Shown here piece by piece: positions 34,826 to 41,506 of a DNA stretch of 43,317 nucleotides. This stretch comes from an uncultured Prevotella sp. (GTDB lineage: Bacteria; Bacteroidota; Bacteroidia; Bacteroidales; Bacteroidaceae). The position numbers were made by a program, and so were the translations under genes. The DNA lies in contig CAMVQS010000013.1 of assembly GCA_947169685.1 (NCBI GenBank), positions 1 through 43,317 of the forward strand, given 5' to 3'. Within the stretch, counting starts at the first letter, position 1. Every line of letters starts with the position of its first letter. The notes below the pieces were generated by a model. That model was not told where the DNA came from and did not search any database. It worked only from the letters and a program-made list of their open reading frames with translations.

Positions 34826-35746
34826 ATGATCAAGAAAATTAGGAAATATATCTTTTTGGTAGTGTTCTGTCTCATACTGCCCGCCATTGTGGTATGGGAC
34901 TTGTTGCCGACATGGATCAGCGATCATCCAAAGATCTTAGAACTGGTGAATCGTGTGGCCGCTGTTTATATGACCGTCATAGCTACGTGGCTCATTATCA
35001 GCTTTGCCAATTCCTTACAGAAGCTCAGCGTAAACCGTTCGGCTGCCCATCGACAATATATCAGTTCCTTCGTCAGTATCCTGAAGATTATTCTCGTCTT
35101 CATAGCTGTCATCATCATTATCTCTATCATTATTGACAAAGACCCAACGACGCTGCTTGCCGGACTAGGAGCAATGTCGGCCATTCTGATGCTGGCGTTC
35201 CAGGATACCATCAAAGGACTGGTGGCTGGTGTGCGGCTGACATCGAACGACATGCTGGCTGTGGGTGACCGCATTACCGTGCCTGCGGCTGGGGCTGACG
35301 GCATTGTGGAGGAGATCAAGCTGACAACTGTAAAAGTGCGTAACTTCGATAATACCATCATCACCGTTACGCCGCAAACCCTTGTAGATGGCTCGTTCCA
35401 GAACTGGAAGGGTATGAAGGAGAATACGGGTCGTAAGGCTGTGCGTAAGGTGTTCTTCGATTTCCGTTCGTTGAAGACTGATGCTAATGGCATGGTGAAC
35501 CTGACACGTTACCGTGGGCATATGGAAGAGTGGCTGGCTAAGAATGACAAGGTGCTTGCTGACAAACCGATACTGGTTCACCAATTAGACGCTACACCCA
35601 CAGGCCTGCCTGTGGAGTTTGTCTTCTGGCTGCATGAGCAGGATGCTATTCCCTATGAGCATGATATTTCCGAAATCATGGAGTATGCCTATGCTGAGGC
35701 CGATGACTATGCGTTGCGTATTTATCAACAGTTCCCCGAACAATGA
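34826..35746 (+). CDS. Small-conductance mechanosensitive channel (MscS family)
   Basis: This 306-residue protein has three hydrophobic segments (about 8-28, 45-65 and 80-103). The pore region 'GLGAMSAILMLAFQDTIKGLVAGV' (quoted here as GLGAMSAILMLAF and FQDTIKGLVAGV, 110-134) precedes the beta domain 'VGDRITVPAAGADGIVEEI'. MscS channels release solutes under osmotic downshock. It lies 4 bases after dacB, likely in the same transcript. Its stop overlaps ATGA of the mutY remnant that follows. Confidence 0.92.
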   Translation: MIKKIRKYIFLVVFCLILPAIVVWDLLPTWISDHPKILELVNRVAAVYMTVIATWLIISFANSLQKLSVNRSAAHRQYISSFVSILKIILVFIAVIIIISIIIDKDPTTLLAGLGAMSAILMLAFQDTIKGLVAGVRLTSNDMLAVGDRITVPAAGADGIVEEIKLTTVKVRNFDNTIITVTPQTLVDGSFQNWKGMKENTGRKAVRKVFFDFRSLKTDANGMVNLTRYRGHMEEWLAKNDKVLADKPILVHQLDATPTGLPVEFVFWLHEQDAIPYEHDISEIMEYAYAEADDYALRIYQQFPEQ

Positions 35747-35871
35747 GTTTTGCCGCTACCATATTACAATGGTTTCGTGAGTATGGCCGTCATCAACCAG
35801 GGCGTCATGCGCAATGCCACGGGCAAGGCCTTCCAGGACAAACTCTGTCAAACCCTGTGCGACTATGAATA
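35743..35871 (+). pseudogene. Fused remnants of mutY (5' end) and a dacB-like gene (3' end)
   Basis: The first 16 codons read 'MSFAATILQWFREYGR', matching the start of the intact MutY at 39148 ('MSFTTTILQWFRENGR'). In another frame, from about 35786, the DNA reads 'MAVINQGVMRNATGKAFQDK' then 'LCQTLCDYE' and a stop. This matches the C-terminus of the carboxypeptidase at 33610. The two pieces meet within TATGGCCGT. It looks like a deletion scar joining a second mutY start to a second dacB end. No function is expected. Confidence 0.75.
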
Positions 35872-35994
35872 AGATAACCAAACCATCGTCACCATCTGCG
35901 TCTCGGTCACGGTCGATACCCGCGTCCATTTCGGATAGTAGATAGTCTCCTTCGTCTGAAGGTTCGTACCCTTCATCTTAATCAATGAAATCAT
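35863..35994 (-). pseudogene. 43-codon reading frame, possible HU-like N-terminal fragment
   Basis: The frame starts at the ATG at 35994 (minus) and encodes 'MISLIKMKGTNLQTKETIYY' then 'PKWTRVSTVTETQ' and a short tail. The 'TKETIYYPKWTRVSTVT' stretch faintly resembles the start of Bacteroidota HU-like DNA-binding proteins. It is followed by frame loss at the carboxypeptidase remnant. Its leader (about 36009-36026) shares ATAACCTTTTTTATTAA with the giant-lipoprotein leaders. The identity is weak. Confidence 0.35.
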
Positions 35995-36038
35995 AGTCTT
36001 ACTGTTTTTGAGTTAATAAAAAAGGTTATTATAAAACG

Positions 36039-36208
36039 TCATGCTCATGACCCGATTCATTCATGATACATGATTCAATTCATTCATGATACATGATTCA
36101 GTCCATTCATGATACATGATTCGATTCAATCATGATACATGACCATTTCCGTTCATGTTCATGACCATTTCCGTTCATGTTCATGACCATTTCCGTTCAT
36201 GCTCATAA
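36039..36208. repeat. Eight-unit palindrome array with a 22-23-bp period
   Basis: Cores of form TCATG-NN(N)-CATGA start at 36039, 36061, 36084, 36107, 36130, 36153, 36175 and 36197. The inner units are TCATGATACATGA (four times) and TCATGTTCATGA (twice); the outer ones are TCATGCTCATGA and TCATGCTCATAA. Spacers are 10 bases, and three are identical (CCATTTCCGT). The 410-base stretch 35872-36279 holds this array, the small reading frame above and a terminator, and no other gene. Confidence 0.9.
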
Positions 36209-36210
36209 GC

Positions 36211-36259
36211 CCTGAAAACGCCCCGCACCAGTAGCCTCGTGCGCAACCGGTGCGGGGCG
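36211..36259 (-). terminator. Terminator of the fimbrillin-like gene
   Basis: Arms CGCCCCGCACC (36219-36229) and GGTGCGGGGCG (36249-36259) pair perfectly over 11 bp. On the minus strand TTTTCAGG follows. Confidence 0.75.
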
Positions 36260-36279
36260 AGAAACATCGGCGGCTACTA

Positions 36280-37809
36280 TTAGTTCGGTTGGTACCAGAA
36301 TACCGGTCGTAACTGAACAGTACCCGATGTAGTATCATCTATAGGCTCGAATTGACCGCTGCTCGTATGGTAAACCCACTTCTTATTACCACTCCCCTGA
36401 GCCGGCGCCTCGCTGCTGGTCCAGTAGCCGGCAGTCAAAGTGGCTTCGGCATCCGAACTTGACGCAGCTTGCATCAGTTCGTTGAGTGCCGTTACCGAGC
36501 AGGAGACAGCAGTAGCGTCCGTGGTCGAGAAAGTCGTCAGGCTGTTGCCGTTCCCGTCCAGCGCCAGCATGAACGCCGTGGCCGTCGGCATGACCCACGC
36601 CGTGGCCCCGTCGGGGCGAACGGTACCGGACAGATACGTCGCGTCGAAATCAGAACTCTCCAGGTGAGACTTAAAAGCATCGTAAGTCGTTTTCCTGGAG
36701 GCATTCATACCGTCTTGCATATACGCATCCCTCGGTGCCATGACCAGACAGTACTTACCCGTTGCACCGTCAGGAGCACCGAGCATCCCCCTATTTGTGC
36801 CATTGACAGCACCGCCCCATACTATCAGGCCGGCTGGGCTGACATCGTGACCGTAATGTTCAAATGCCTCCATGTCACTCTCGGTCTTGTACGGATAGCC
36901 GTCCGACGCCAGCAGCCAGCCGCGCTCGTACTTGCCCGTATTCATCTTCAGCAAATTCGACACGTAGTACGTATTCTTCGCCAGCGTCACATCCGTTGCC
37001 CGGCGGTAGTAGACCAACTTATTGTTGCCCGACGAAACCTCGGCATGGAAGTAAACATTCTTACTGCTTATCGGCCTCATGGCCACATACCACAGCGACT
37101 GGCCGGTGCTGCTGCTTACCGTGTACTGATTGGTACCATCGTCAATCAACAGCTTGTTGACCTTACGCTGGGTGTCGCCCTCGTCCTTGATGTTAATCTT
37201 ACAGATGGCCAACTGGTTCTTCAGCGGCAAGTCCGCCGGCAGCGAAGCCACACTGGTGCTATTGGGCACGGCGGTGATGGTCATGTCGCCACCCCAGACC
37301 GCCAGGTCGAAATTGGGTAACGTCGTCCACGCACCGTCCTGCTGGTTGTAAATCTTGTCCCAGTCCACACAATTCTCCCAGTTCAGCTGATTATTCTGCA
37401 CCGTCACCGTCTCCTTTGCCAGCGAAGCCGGATAGATCAGCACTATCCGCTTCGTGTTGACACTCGGGTTCTCCAGCTCCGCCGTCAGCGTGGCCGACCC
37501 ACCGTTAGCCCCCGACAGCGTACCCTCGACCTTCCTCCAGCCTTCACCATCCTGATGGTACACCACGGCCACCTTGTCGCCGTTCTGAAACCCCCTGTAC
37601 AGTTGATTATTAGCCTCTGTCAGCGTGCCGCGCGTCGGCTCCGCGTCGCGCGTCACCGTCGTCGTCAGCGTCACCGTACGCGGGGCCGCCGCCGGCTCGC
37701 TCTTAGTCAACCCAGGCTCGTCCTCGGCACCCGAGCAAGCCGTCAGTCCTGCAACGGCCAGCACCGCCAGCGCCGCCGTCAAGAGCATATTCGTCTTCTT
37801 CATCTTCAT
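36280..37809 (-). CDS. Fimbrillin-like lipoprotein
   Basis: The protein is about 509 residues from the ATG at 37809 (MKMKKTNMLLTAALAVLAVAG), with lipobox 'LTAC'. An ATG at 37848, one base after the upstream stop, would add 13 residues and couple translation. Residues 40-290 resemble the fimbrillin/Mfa-like domain (PF13149): 'TRGTLTEANNQLYRGFQNGDKVAVVY', with quoted parts TRGTLTEANN and GFQNGDKVAVVY, and 'YYVSNLLKM'. The C-terminal half has 'WGGAVNGTNRGMLGAPDG' and 'GYWTSSEA' ending in 'LRPVFWYQ', a lectin- or FISUMP-like arrangement seen in Bacteroidota surface proteins. It probably forms or caps a surface appendage; the substrate is unknown. Confidence 0.78.
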   Translation of the reverse strand: MKMKKTNMLLTAALAVLAVAGLTACSGAEDEPGLTKSEPAAAPRTVTLTTTVTRDAEPTRGTLTEANNQLYRGFQNGDKVAVVYHQDGEGWRKVEGTLSGANGGSATLTAELENPSVNTKRIVLIYPASLAKETVTVQNNQLNWENCVDWDKIYNQQDGAWTTLPNFDLAVWGGDMTITAVPNSTSVASLPADLPLKNQLAICKINIKDEGDTQRKVNKLLIDDGTNQYTVSSSTGQSLWYVAMRPISSKNVYFHAEVSSGNNKLVYYRRATDVTLAKNTYYVSNLLKMNTGKYERGWLLASDGYPYKTESDMEAFEHYGHDVSPAGLIVWGGAVNGTNRGMLGAPDGATGKYCLVMAPRDAYMQDGMNASRKTTYDAFKSHLESSDFDATYLSGTVRPDGATAWVMPTATAFMLALDGNGNSLTTFSTTDATAVSCSVTALNELMQAASSSDAEATLTAGYWTSSEAPAQGSGNKKWVYHTSSGQFEPIDDTTSGTVQLRPVFWYQPN

Positions 37810-37849
37810 CTTCGTTGCTTTTACTTGGTTCAACATTTTTACGTCCATA

Positions 37850-38035
37850 CTACTCTCCAAACAGTTCAGGTCCGAACTCCGGCGCCGGGGCACCCCCTGT
37901 AAACGGGTCGTCACCACTCTCATACGTTTGTCCATTGATGGAACTGGACTGCAAGGAACCGGCCAGCAGCGAGCCCTCGCCACAACACTCAATCACCTGC
38001 AACGCAGGCACTCTGTACTCTTTCTTTCTCATCAT
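37850..38035 (-). CDS. Small 61-residue protein upstream of the fimbrillin-like gene
   Basis: The frame (MMRKKEYRVPALQVIECCGEG, then 'LLAGSLQSSSINGQTY' and an acidic Pro/Gly-rich tail) has a promoter box about 55 bases upstream. It ends one base before a possible start of the lipoprotein. Short proteins with a basic start, 'YxxPxxxV' and 'LLAGS' recur in front of Prevotella surface-protein genes as I recall them, but no function is established. The CC and GS positions could be processing sites; this is inference. Confidence 0.65.
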   Translation of the reverse strand: MMRKKEYRVPALQVIECCGEGSLLAGSLQSSSINGQTYESGDDPFTGGAPAPEFGPELFGE

Positions 38036-38090
38036 GTCATACTTTGATTATTATGATTATTGTTAATGGGTTTATCGCGTTGAACGCGAT

Positions 38091-38098
38091 GCAAAAGT
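38091..38098 (-). promoter_or_regulatory. -7 box of the small peptide/fimbrillin operon
   Basis: Read on the minus strand, TACTTTTG lies about 55 bases upstream of the ATG at 38035. The -33 region is T/A-rich. The following 38104-38245 is a C-rich stretch without a gene. Confidence 0.6.
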
Positions 38099-38245
38099 AC
38101 AAAGAAATTTGTTAAAAAGTGTCCACCCCCCCTAAAAGATGTTAAAACGATGAATTTTCTTCCTCACCGCCACCAATCCGCCCCATTCCGCCCCGCCCCC
38201 CCCCGCAAAATCCACCCCGCCAAACTCCCCCCAATACCCCGCCAC

Positions 38246-38293
38246 AAAAAAACTCCGCCGGGACGCTCGCTCAAAGCAGAGCCTTCCGGCGGA
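38246..38293 (-). terminator. Terminator of the toxin-antitoxin operon
   Basis: On the minus strand, arms TCCGCCGGAA and (T)CCCGGCGGA (38293-38254) pair and are followed by a run of seven T (38252-38246). Confidence 0.8.
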
Positions 38294-38328
38294 ATATTAT
38301 TTCTTCATGAAGGAATGTACGGGATGAC

Positions 38329-38742
38329 CTATTGAGCACCCGTCATTATCTTTATCATTTCGGCAGGAGTAACGACGATTGGACTCTTGGGGAAGTGTTT
38401 CAGATTGCCCGTCACCATATAGGCACCGTCCTTTGTCAATGCCACTTCGTAGAACACGCGGTCGTCAGGGTCGGGAAAGTCCTCGCTGCTCATTGTGGGG
38501 TCGAGGTGTATACCTGTCTTCACCAGGTCAATGACGGCCTGTATGCGCTCGTCGCTGAAGTCGAACTTCGTGCGGTGCAGCACCTCGTCGTACTCGCTCA
38601 GGATGTCTTCGTTGAAGAGAAGCACGATGCGACCGTCGAGCACATAGTCAAGCAGGGCAACTGTAGGCGAGTCTGCACGTCGTGACATCAGGGCTGACAC
38701 AAGGACGTTGGTGTCGAACACGGCATAGAATGTCTTCGTCAT
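38329..38742 (-). CDS. PIN-domain toxin
   Basis: This 137-residue protein is a PIN-domain ribonuclease of the COG1569 group. Acidic residues expected at the metal site are seen in 'FDTNVLVSAL' (about residue 10), 'LSEYDEVL' (about 48) and 'PDPDDRVFYEVA' (about 90-100), and the protein ends in a short beta segment. By family it cleaves RNA when not bound by its antitoxin. Its ATG overlaps the antitoxin stop by 4 bases, and the pair has its own promoter and terminator, the usual layout of a type II system. Confidence 0.88.
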   Translation of the reverse strand: MTKTFYAVFDTNVLVSALMSRRADSPTVALLDYVLDGRIVLLFNEDILSEYDEVLHRTKFDFSDERIQAVIDLVKTGIHLDPTMSSEDFPDPDDRVFYEVALTKDGAYMVTGNLKHFPKSPIVVTPAEMIKIMTGAQ

Positions 38743-39014
38743 ACCGTAGCCTTGCGCGTTGCCCTTGCCTGAAGGATTTCGTCGTTGATGTCGTCGAGCG
38801 TCATGGTGTCGTTACCGTTCTGTTCGCTCTGCCTACGCATGGCCTCTATTGCCTGACGGGCTTTCTGACGCGCTGCCTGTTGGCGGGCATTGAAGTCGGT
38901 GAGCAGGGCCTCTAACTGTTGCTGAATCCATGCGGTCATCAGCGACTCGCTGGCGAACGACTGGCGCGTCTGTCGTACCAGATCATCGTTCAAAGAAATG
39001 TTGTACGTGCACAT
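38739..39014 (-). CDS. Antitoxin partner of the PIN toxin
   Basis: This 91-residue protein begins 'MCTYNISLNDDLVRQTRQSF', a ribbon-helix-helix-like strand and helix that would bind the operator. A long Gln/Ala/Arg helix follows (about 45-70), then an acidic tail ('TMTLDDINDEI') likely to bind the toxin. The family name is uncertain. It precedes the toxin gene with a 4-base overlap. The promoter box is 30 bases upstream. Confidence 0.82.
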   Translation of the reverse strand: MCTYNISLNDDLVRQTRQSFASESLMTAWIQQQLEALLTDFNARQQAARQKARQAIEAMRRQSEQNGNDTMTLDDINDEILQARATRKATV

Positions 39015-39043
39015 AATCCTATCCTTTTTACGTTTTCTGCCTG

Positions 39044-39051
39044 CAAAGATA
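39044..39051 (-). promoter_or_regulatory. -7 box of the toxin-antitoxin operon
   Basis: Read on the minus strand, TATCTTTG ends 29 bases before the antitoxin ATG at 39014. Confidence 0.65.
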
Positions 39052-39131
39052 CAAAAATCCCGCGAGACTCACGACAAGTCTTGCGGAAAAGTTTTACACC
39101 TTATTATATATATATTACCGAAAACTTTTCG

Positions 39132-39139
39132 TACCTTTG
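39132..39139 (+). promoter_or_regulatory. -7 box of mutY
   Basis: TACCTTTG ends only 8 bases before the mutY ATG at 39148, so the transcript would be nearly leaderless. The upstream region is AT-rich (TTATTATATATATATTA). Confidence 0.65.
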
Positions 39140-39147
39140 CAGGCGAT

Positions 39148-40182
39148 ATGAGTTTTACCACGACGATATTGCAATGGTTCCGAGAGAACGGACGTGTCTT
39201 GCCCTGGCGCGAGACGCATGACCCGTATGCGATATGGTTGTCGGAAATCATCTTGCAGCAAACGCGTATCGACCAGGGACGTCCGTATTGGGAGCGATTC
39301 ATGCAGCGGTGGCATACGGTTGAGGAGCTGGCCGCGGCTACGGAGGACGAGGTACTGCGCGAGTGGCAGGGACTGGGCTACTACAGCCGGGCCCGCAACC
39401 TGCACGCAGCGGCCCGTCAGGTCGTGGCGTTGGGCGGGTTCCCCGAGACCCTGGAGGGTATCAAGGGCCTGAAGGGGGTCGGCGACTATACGGCAGCAGC
39501 CATTGCGAGCTTTGCCTTCGGGCTGCCCGCGGCGGTCGTCGACGGCAATGTCTATCGTGTGCTCGCCCGTCACTTCGGCATCAGCACGCCCATTAACAGC
39601 ACCGAAGGAAAGAAGGAATTTACGTCTTTGGCACAGGAACTGTTACTCCCCGCCCTAAACAGGGAGGGGCAGGGGGCGGGTCTCTTCAATCAGGCCATGA
39701 TGGACTTTGGAGCCCTGCAGTGTACCCCGTCCAGTCCATTATGTCCATCCTGTCCCTTACAAGAGACGTGTTCTGCCTTGCATGAGAACAGGGTAGGAGA
39801 GTTGCCCGTCAAACAGAAAACACTCAAGATAAAGGAACGTCGTTTTACCTATGTCTATATTCGGTATGCAGGTGAAACGGCTATTCACCGTCGTCCTGCA
39901 GGTGATATCTGGCAAGGGCTGTACGAGCCGTTATGTATAGAGGTTAGAGGTGAGAGGTTAGAGGTTAGAGAAATGTTAGGGGAGCCAGGTCATTTCTTAC
40001 CTCTGAAAACTAACGTCAAGCATATCCTCACTCATCGTATTATTTATGCTGACTTCTATTTGTGGGAACCTGCTCAACGTCCACAATTGCCCGACGGATA
40101 TTTCTGGGTAAAAGAAGAAGACCTTGACCAGTACGGCGTACCTCGTTTGGTGGAACTGCTGTTGGAAGAGGTAAACAAGTAA
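39148..40182 (+). CDS. mutY: A/G-specific adenine glycosylase
   Basis: MutY (344 residues) removes adenine mispaired with 8-oxoguanine. The start is the ATG at 39148; a longer frame from 38998 crosses the promoter. The catalytic Glu is in 'SEIILQQTRIDQG' near residue 30, the helix-hairpin-helix is 'LKGVGDYTAAAIASFAFG' near 110, and the catalytic Asp is in 'AAVVDGNVYRVL'. The iron-sulphur Cys set 'CTPSSPLCPSCPLQETC' (C-x6-C-x2-C-x5-C) is near 191-207. A NUDIX-like recognition domain follows. Two in-frame insertions are visible: 'LPALNREGQGAGL' from a G/C-rich dyad (39646-39684) and 'EVRGERLEVREM' from heptamers (39939-39966). Its stop abuts the convergent PagL-like stop with no gap. Confidence 0.95.
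   Translation: MSFTTTILQWFRENGRVLPWRETHDPYAIWLSEIILQQTRIDQGRPYWERFMQRWHTVEELAAATEDEVLREWQGLGYYSRARNLHAAARQVVALGGFPETLEGIKGLKGVGDYTAAAIASFAFGLPAAVVDGNVYRVLARHFGISTPINSTEGKKEFTSLAQELLLPALNREGQGAGLFNQAMMDFGALQCTPSSPLCPSCPLQETCSALHENRVGELPVKQKTLKIKERRFTYVYIRYAGETAIHRRPAGDIWQGLYEPLCIEVRGERLEVREMLGEPGHFLPLKTNVKHILTHRIIYADFYLWEPAQRPQLPDGYFWVKEEDLDQYGVPRLVELLLEEVNK
39646..39684 (+). repeat. GC-rich REP-like element inside mutY
   Basis: The element contains CGCCCTAAACAGGG then GGGGCAGGGGGCGGGTCTC. Its order, C-run, CCTAA, G-runs, GGGTCT, resembles the ends of the DUF559 cassette. It is translated as part of 'LLPALNREGQGAGL', just before the conserved 'FNQAMMDFGALQC'. Confidence 0.55.
39939..39966 (+). 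repeat. Four tandem heptamers inside mutY
   Basis: AGAGGTT, AGAGGTG, AGAGGTT and AGAGGTT add up to 28 bases, translated as part of 'EVRGERLEVRE'. The reverse complement resembles the purB heptamers. Confidence 0.85.
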
Positions 40183-41430
40183 CTATTTTTTGCTGAACCT
40201 AAGGGGTATGCTGACCACCACTTCCGTGAGGTCTGCCTTGGTGCGGTGTGCCTGTACACTGGCGCCCACCTTCAGGTTGCCAAGGCTGGGGAATGTATAA
40301 AAGACACCGATGCGCTCGTAGTAAGGCTGTTCTACCTCTTTGGCATTCACTCCCATGTGGCGGTAAAGGTAGAATCCCAAAGCCATGTCAAGTGAAAGGT
40401 TATGATAATAGACTTCGTGCTTGGCAGCGATGCCCACAGACCACGGAGAGTGCTTCACGTCGTGACCCGCAGCCTCGTCGAGGTCGCGTACATGTTTGTA
40501 ATAGGTACCGTAGAACAGGTCGGCTCCTATTCCTGAAGCCCATCGGCGCGCATAGCGGTACATGACATTGGCCTGTAGCGAGTAGGCCATATAGAAATGG
40601 AAGTCTTCCGTACGATAGTCCGGATCCCCCGGATTGGTGTTGAACTGCGTGCGTTGCCAGTCTTCCAGCAGTGTCTTGCCGCCTACGCCAAGCCGTATGT
40701 CTGCATACCAGTATTTGTGAAAGGTGGGAAGTGGAAGGTTAGTGGCTCCGCGAACGGCCTTATGGTAAGGCGTATATTTCACTCCTATCATGGGACCCAC
40801 GTGGTTTTCTCCCTTGTTGGGACGTGCCATTGCACCATTGCTGTGATGTCCGTAGAGCAGTGCAGCTGTCAGTGCCCATTCGTCAGTCAGTTGGTATGAT
40901 GCCTGAATGCCTGCCCCGAAGTAGATATTGAACGCAGAGCCAATGAGCTCGTTGTCAATATTGTCGGTTTTGTTGTAGATGAACGGGCCGTAGCCTACGC
41001 CTGCTCGTAACAGGTAATCGACCTGCCAGTGCTTGCTGCGCAACAGCGGACGCGTGAAGGCACTATAGAGTGTGAAGATGTCGCCCAGCTTCGAGTCGTA
41101 ATCTACCAATTGTGCCTTGCCCCAGGAACCTTCCCGTCGCATGGTGACCCCATTGTTCAGCGCCAGTTTGGCACCGATGCTCAGGGTGGGGTAGTTGTAA
41201 TCGATGGCAAAGGCGTCACTGTCAGAGGGTAGGGCAGAGTAGTTGAGCTCAATGCCAAAGGCAAAAGCTTTCTTCTCCTGTAGCCATTGCCGCTCGTATT
41301 CGTCCATGGCTATCTGCCATTGGGGTACAGCATAGAGGGTATAGCCTATGTGTCGGGCAGTATCACCATCCTCTGAAGCATGCAGGGGTAGTGTCATCAA
41401 GAGCAAGAAAAGACACGTCGTTATTTTCAT
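40183..41430 (-). CDS. PagL-like lipid A deacylase/acyloxyacyl hydrolase family barrel
   Basis: This 415-residue protein has a signal peptide (MKITTCLFLLLMTLPLHA). Its first half resembles the lipid A 3-O-deacylase PagL family (PF09411): 'VGYGPFIYNKTDNIDNELIGSAFNIYFGAGI', given here as VGYGPFIYNK and SAFNIYFGAG, then 'LYGHHSNGAMARPNKGENH' carrying the His-Ser pair and a Glu that match the PagL active site. The second half (about 230-415) is a further set of barrel-like strands, making it roughly twice the size of PagL. A role in trimming lipid A acyl chains is inferred from motifs. Confidence 0.75.
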   Translation of the reverse strand: MKITTCLFLLLMTLPLHASEDGDTARHIGYTLYAVPQWQIAMDEYERQWLQEKKAFAFGIELNYSALPSDSDAFAIDYNYPTLSIGAKLALNNGVTMRREGSWGKAQLVDYDSKLGDIFTLYSAFTRPLLRSKHWQVDYLLRAGVGYGPFIYNKTDNIDNELIGSAFNIYFGAGIQASYQLTDEWALTAALLYGHHSNGAMARPNKGENHVGPMIGVKYTPYHKAVRGATNLPLPTFHKYWYADIRLGVGGKTLLEDWQRTQFNTNPGDPDYRTEDFHFYMAYSLQANVMYRYARRWASGIGADLFYGTYYKHVRDLDEAAGHDVKHSPWSVGIAAKHEVYYHNLSLDMALGFYLYRHMGVNAKEVEQPYYERIGVFYTFPSLGNLKVGASVQAHRTKADLTEVVVSIPLRFSKK

Positions 41431-41438
41431 ATCATGTG

Positions 41439-41446
41439 CAAAGGTA
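41439..41446 (-). promoter_or_regulatory. -7 box of the PagL-like gene
   Basis: Read on the minus strand, TACCTTTG ends 8 bases before the ATG at 41430, again a nearly leaderless arrangement. Confidence 0.65.
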
Positions 41447-41468
41447 CAAAATAAATGACAAATGTCGA

Positions 41469-41498
41469 TTGATAATTACTAATTATTTTGTACCTTTG
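41469..41498 (+). promoter_or_regulatory. Promoter of purN
   Basis: TTG at 41469-41471 and TACCTTTG at 41491-41498 are spaced by 19 bases. The purN ATG at 41507 follows 8 bases after the -7 box. Confidence 0.75.
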
Positions 41499-41506
41499 CA
41501 GCTGCA

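Noticed and set aside
36039..36208. CRISPR array
   Set aside because: Cores of 12-13 bases with near-identical 10-base spacers and no cas genes do not fit; CRISPR spacers are longer and unique.
38150..38245. C-rich stretch as a quadruplex switch
   Set aside because: Runs are irregular and mostly broken by other bases; it may be simple low-complexity drift next to a terminator.
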